NCBI GenBank assembly: GCA_012797095.1
Contig: JAAZPS010000116.1
Coordinates: 1 to 6,861 of the forward strand
Length of the DNA stretch: 6,861 nucleotides
Direction: 5' to 3'
Origin: Bacillota bacterium
Lineage (GTDB): Bacteria > Bacillota > Dethiobacteria > DTU022
Shown one piece after another: positions 4,453 through 6,861 of the stretch. Positions within the stretch are counted from its first letter, which is position 1. The number at the start of each line of letters is the position of its first letter. The translations under genes were made by a program, and so were the position numbers. The notes beneath the pieces were generated by a model. That model did not search any database, was not told the DNA's origin, and saw only the letters and a program-made list of their open reading frames with translations.

Positions 4453-5211
4453 ATGAAGGTGGTTTATCATGAAGATTACAACCGGGTATATACCTCTGAC
4501 CCCGCCGCTTCTTCCGGCAGAATACGGGTCATCGAGGAGGCTCTCCGGGGAAGGGTCGAATTCGTTGAACCGGAGCCGGCGTCTAAAGAAGCGATCCTGC
4601 GGCTGCACACCCCGGAACATCTCTATTCCGTTGAGCGCGAAGGGATCTACGGGATCGCCGCTCTGGCTGCGGGCGGGGCGATCAGGGCTGCCGAGATCGG
4701 CCTATCCGAGCCCTGCTTTGCCCTGATCCGCCCTCCCGGACACCATGCCTCGGCGAACCGTTCCTGGGGCTTCTGCTACTTCAACAATATGGCCATTGCG
4801 CTGGAGGAGTTGAAACTTCAGGGAAAAATAGAGCGGGCATTCATCCTCGATTTTGATCTTCATTTTGGTGACGGCAATGTCAATCTTCTGGGGGGAAAGG
4901 ATTATGTGAGCATCCTCAATCCGGCGGCGCAGGAGCGGGAGGCCTACCTGAAAGCGGTGGAAAAGGCACTGGCGCAAACTGATGCCGATATGATCGCTGC
5001 CTCCGCCGGATTCGACAATCATATCGATGACTGGGGCGGACTGCTGGAGACAGAGGATTATACCGCTATGGGCAGGATGATGGGGGAAGCGGCCCGGCGC
5101 AACGGGGGTGGCTGCTTCGGTATCCTCGAGGGCGGCTACAACCACAGTGTTCTGGGGGAAAATGTGCTTGCTTTTGTCGAGGGGCTGCAAGCGCGTTGGG
5201 GTCAGGCTTGA
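4453..5211 (+). CDS. Histone-deacetylase-fold (AcuC/acetylpolyamine amidohydrolase-like) zinc hydrolase
   Basis: The 252-residue protein carries the arginase/deacetylase-fold signatures in order: RPPGHHA (R93-A99, catalytic His97-His98), FCYFNNMAIA (from 107), ILDFDLHFGDGN (zinc ligands Asp135 and His137), SAGFDNH (third ligand Asp188) and LEGGYN (catalytic Tyr229). Family members remove acetyl groups from acetyl-lysine, acetoin-related or acetyl-polyamine substrates; the substrate here is unknown. The usual HHGD is HFGD, with Phe138 in place of the second histidine. I chose ATG 4453 (MKVVYHEDY) because GGTGGG lies about 7 nt upstream; GTG 4441 would add four residues with a poorly placed ribosome site. 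The last codons (WGQA and TGA) lie inside the left end of repeat copy 2, which supplies the stop, so the native C-terminus may have been trimmed slightly. The gene is enclosed by two direct copies of the repeat and has no convincing promoter of its own. Confidence 0.88.
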   Translation: MKVVYHEDYNRVYTSDPAASSGRIRVIEEALRGRVEFVEPEPASKEAILRLHTPEHLYSVEREGIYGIAALAAGGAIRAAEIGLSEPCFALIRPPGHHASANRSWGFCYFNNMAIALEELKLQGKIERAFILDFDLHFGDGNVNLLGGKDYVSILNPAAQEREAYLKAVEKALAQTDADMIAASAGFDNHIDDWGGLLETEDYTAMGRMMGEAARRNGGGCFGILEGGYNHSVLGENVLAFVEGLQARWGQA

Positions 5212-5421
5212 ATAATTTACTTGTAGAAAGTATAGACAGTTTCCCCAAGCTGTCCAAATTCGCGTCATTAGTATGAAAGCGGAAGATATTGTTCCAAACA
5301 GCTCAACAAAATTAGCCTGATCCAGGGAAAGTACTTTAAGTAACAATTCAAGTCTGACCAGGTGGTCTGATTAATTATTGCCCGTTATTTCCCACCAATT
5401 CAACAATTCAAGCCTGACCCC
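5198..5421. repeat. MITE-like element, copy 2 (224 bp), overlapping the 3' ends of both flanking genes
   Basis: It has the same 16-bp perfect terminal inverted repeats as copy 1: GGGGTCAGGCTTGAAT at 5198-5213 and ATTCAAGCCTGACCCC at 5406-5421. Relative to copy 1 it carries an extra TCATTA and a divergent middle; the internal end-like motif (ATTCAAGTCTGACC, 5346-5359) and hairpin GACCA-GG-TGGTC (5356-5367) are kept. It sits between two converging genes and contributes the stop codon of each: TGA in the left end for the deacetylase-like gene, and TGA just inside the right end for the PHP gene. No target duplication is apparent. The hairpins may also help terminate converging transcription (inference). 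Confidence 0.85.
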
Positions 5422-6026
5422 GGCGGGTGACAGCGGTAGTTTCCAGCCTTCAGGGCGGCGATCAACCGGGGCATTGTCTGCAATGGCTGATCGAATATTG
5501 TATAGCAGCGGCCCAGCTCCCGCGGATGATGGGCATCGCTGCCGCCGGTACAGGGGAGCGCCATCGCCTTCGCCAGCTCCACTGCCCGGCGGTTCTCTTC
5601 AGCGGTATTGGCCCCGTTGCATCCTTCTATGGCTGTCAAACCGCGCAACGCTTTTATCGCCGCTCCGCCGAAACCGAAAGCCATGCGGTGCGGGTGGGCG
5701 GCTACCGCGGCACCGCCGGCGGCGTTGACCGCATCGATCACTTTCTGGGGATCGTTCAGGTAGCCCTTGAACTGGTTCCATTGCCCGATATCCTCGCTGA
5801 AGAGCAGCAGGTGGCCGGCCCGGGTACCCACTTCGGCGCCGACAAAGACAGCGAGGCCGTAACGGGGGGCCAGCTCCAGAAAGAGCTCGCTCTTGTCGTA
5901 ATCGTGGTGTTCGGTTACGGCAAACCCATCCAGGCCCGCTTTTTTCGCTGCCTCCAGCACTTCATCGGGAGAACCGACGGCATCGTAAGAGATAGCGCTA
6001 TGAACATGCAGATCCAGTTTGAACAT
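5400..6026 (-). CDS. PHP-domain metal-dependent phosphoesterase
   Basis: The 208-residue protein shows the PHP motifs in order: DLHVHSAISYDA (H7, H9, D15), VTEHHDY (H40), VGAEV (E65), AHPHR (H111, H113) and GSDAHHPRELG (D164, H166). These are the usual ligands of a two- or three-metal centre. Stand-alone PHP proteins hydrolyse phosphate esters such as nucleoside 3',5'-bisphosphates or histidinol phosphate; the substrate here cannot be assigned. A Shine-Dalgarno GGAGGG lies just ahead of the ATG at 6026. The last seven residues (PGSGLNC) and the stop are encoded by the right end of repeat copy 2, so insertion replaced the original C-terminus after about Pro201. The catalytic residues are all upstream of the join, and activity is probably kept. 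It lies 73 nt downstream of the DUF1836 gene in the same direction and may share its transcript. Confidence 0.88.
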   Translation of the reverse strand: MFKLDLHVHSAISYDAVGSPDEVLEAAKKAGLDGFAVTEHHDYDKSELFLELAPRYGLAVFVGAEVGTRAGHLLLFSEDIGQWNQFKGYLNDPQKVIDAVNAAGGAAVAAHPHRMAFGFGGAAIKALRGLTAIEGCNGANTAEENRRAVELAKAMALPCTGGSDAHHPRELGRCYTIFDQPLQTMPRLIAALKAGNYRCHPPGSGLNC

Positions 6027-6099
6027 AAACCCTCCAGAAATCCTTATTTGATTGTACCCGGCGTGGGGACAGCAACATCGGTCATCCGGGCGCCTGTGC

Positions 6100-6717
6100 T
6101 TACCGCGGTGCGGGGGGTACGCCGGAACCGCTGAAATGGCGGTCGATGATCGTCTCCGCCAGCCGTTTCTGCATGGCGGCCTGGGATACCAGTGAAAGGG
6201 CCATCAAGAACCATCTGATCGATTCCCTTTTATCTTTTTCTATCGAGGCGGTCTTTTCCAGGACCGGCTCGATATTCTCCGCACAGAAAATTTTCAGCCT
6301 GTCAGCATGGGCCCAGTTCATCTCCCGGGCCAGTTCGTAGACCAGATCGATCAGGGTGGAATCAGCTTCAAGCTCGTTATGCTTGCCGCCCGGCTTCTGT
6401 AAAATGCCGAATAATATGGCGATATCCCTGATTGACAGAACCTGCTTGGAGTTGTAGAGCAGCAACAAAAGAGCGATATGTTGGCGGGAATATCTTTTAC
6501 GGCGGGAAGGCATCAGAATTCCGGCCCTGGTGTAGTTGTTGATCATGGTCTTGGTCAGCAGTTTGTCTTTTGGCTCTCTTTTGTGCGCCGAAAGCTTGAG
6601 ATCGATAAATTCCGTGACCTGATCCATGTACAGTTCTATTTCCGGAATATCACTTAAGGCAACGGGCTGCTCGGTGAGCAGTTCATCGATCAAGGCATTG
6701 ATTTCCTCTATTTCCAA
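6100..6717 (-). CDS. DUF1836-family protein (predicted MerR-like helix-turn-helix)
   Basis: The 205-residue protein is recognisable as DUF1836 by its central region LLTKTMINNYTRAGILMP (53-70), then KRYSRQHIALLLLLYNSKQVLSIRDIAILF (74-103). This resembles the MerR-type helix-turn-helix and wing, with a YSRxHI step after the wing. The C-terminal half (about 120-195) is helical and lacks a known motif. DUF1836 proteins are found mainly in Firmicutes; their role is not established, and DNA binding is inferred from the fold. It starts with TTG at 6717, preceded by AGGGAGGG with a 9-nt gap; no in-frame ATG lies nearby (the next Met is residue 31). An extended -10 promoter lies upstream. A PHP gene follows in the same direction. 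Confidence 0.8.
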   Translation of the reverse strand: MEIEEINALIDELLTEQPVALSDIPEIELYMDQVTEFIDLKLSAHKREPKDKLLTKTMINNYTRAGILMPSRRKRYSRQHIALLLLLYNSKQVLSIRDIAILFGILQKPGGKHNELEADSTLIDLVYELAREMNWAHADRLKIFCAENIEPVLEKTASIEKDKRESIRWFLMALSLVSQAAMQKRLAETIIDRHFSGSGVPPAPR

Positions 6718-6779
6718 AAAGTTTAGCCCTCCCTTTGAGAAAAGATAGCCGGATGATTTGCAGTATCCTGCTGCTGTCT

Positions 6780-6808
6780 ATTTAAGCATAGAAAAATAAG
6801 TATTGCAA
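6780..6808 (-). promoter_or_regulatory. Predicted promoter of the DUF1836 gene
   Basis: On the minus strand, TTGCAA (6808-6803, 4/6 match) is followed after 17 bp by TTAAAT (6785-6780, 4/6) with an extended -10 TGC directly before it. The predicted start is near 6773, giving a leader of about 56 nt. Just upstream of the -35 is TCGGTAGCCA (6819-6810 minus), the same 10-mer that contains the left arm of the Crp/Fnr palindrome at 1661-1674. Confidence 0.45.
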
Positions 6809-6861
6809 TTGGCTACCGAACAATGTAGTATATGGTAAGAATTACATGGTATTGAAAACCA

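Noticed and set aside
4201..5346. Minus-strand frames in both repeat copies sharing FVELFGTISSAF and RIWTAWG
   Set aside because: The shared peptide is simply the repeat read in one frame; the frames run on into antisense of the deacetylase-like gene and have no ribosome sites.
1..6861. CRISPR array, tRNA or rRNA genes
   Set aside because: No regularly spaced short repeats and no cloverleaf or rRNA-like sequence were seen by eye on either strand.

Overview
The window reads as about 6.9 kb of chromosome from an anaerobic, low-to-mid GC Gram-positive bacterium of the Clostridia type. This is inferred from a PerR-type Fur protein, a DUF1836 protein, strong Shine-Dalgarno sites (several GTG or TTG starts), iron-sulfur redox proteins and, most of all, in-frame UGA codons placed where catalytic cysteines belong. 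No species can be named from sequence alone.

Layout. (1) Positions 1-1594, minus strand: a tightly packed operon encoding a two-domain iron-sulfur protein, a NapH-like membrane ferredoxin and the start of a cupin protein, with 2-nt gaps between genes. (2) Positions 1595-1699: a divergent regulatory region with a perfect GTAGCC-N2-GGCTAC palindrome, then a Crp/Fnr regulator (1700-2392, plus). The palindrome is centred at a predicted -41.5 relative to the operon start, the classic activator position. (3) Positions 2483-4155, plus: a promoter with PerR-box-like sites, a PerR gene, and two genes that ordinary gene calling would break. The first is an AhpC/Prx-type peroxiredoxin with UGA at the peroxidatic cysteine (FTFV-U-PTEL). 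The second is an ArsC/Spx-like thioredoxin-fold protein with UGA at the first position of its CxxC site (U-T-T-C). Each UGA is followed by a hairpin at a distance suitable for a bacterial SECIS. A strong intrinsic terminator closes the unit. (4) Positions 4160-5421: a histone-deacetylase-fold hydrolase gene bracketed by two same-orientation copies of a roughly 220-bp element with perfect 16-bp terminal inverted repeats. (5) Positions 5400-6717, minus: a PHP-domain phosphoesterase gene and a DUF1836 gene.

The central interpretation is a peroxide-defence operon, probably self-regulated by PerR, made of two adjacent selenoproteins. The peroxiredoxin lacks the usual C-terminal resolving cysteine (Thr replaces it). 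The neighbouring UxxC protein is therefore a natural candidate to resolve or recycle it. The selenocysteine reading rests on alignment of the UGA with catalytic positions, intact frames downstream, ribosome-binding sites and hairpins. The partnership between the two proteins is inference.

A second notable point is that copy 2 of the repeat supplies the stop codons, and a few terminal residues, of both converging genes that flank it.
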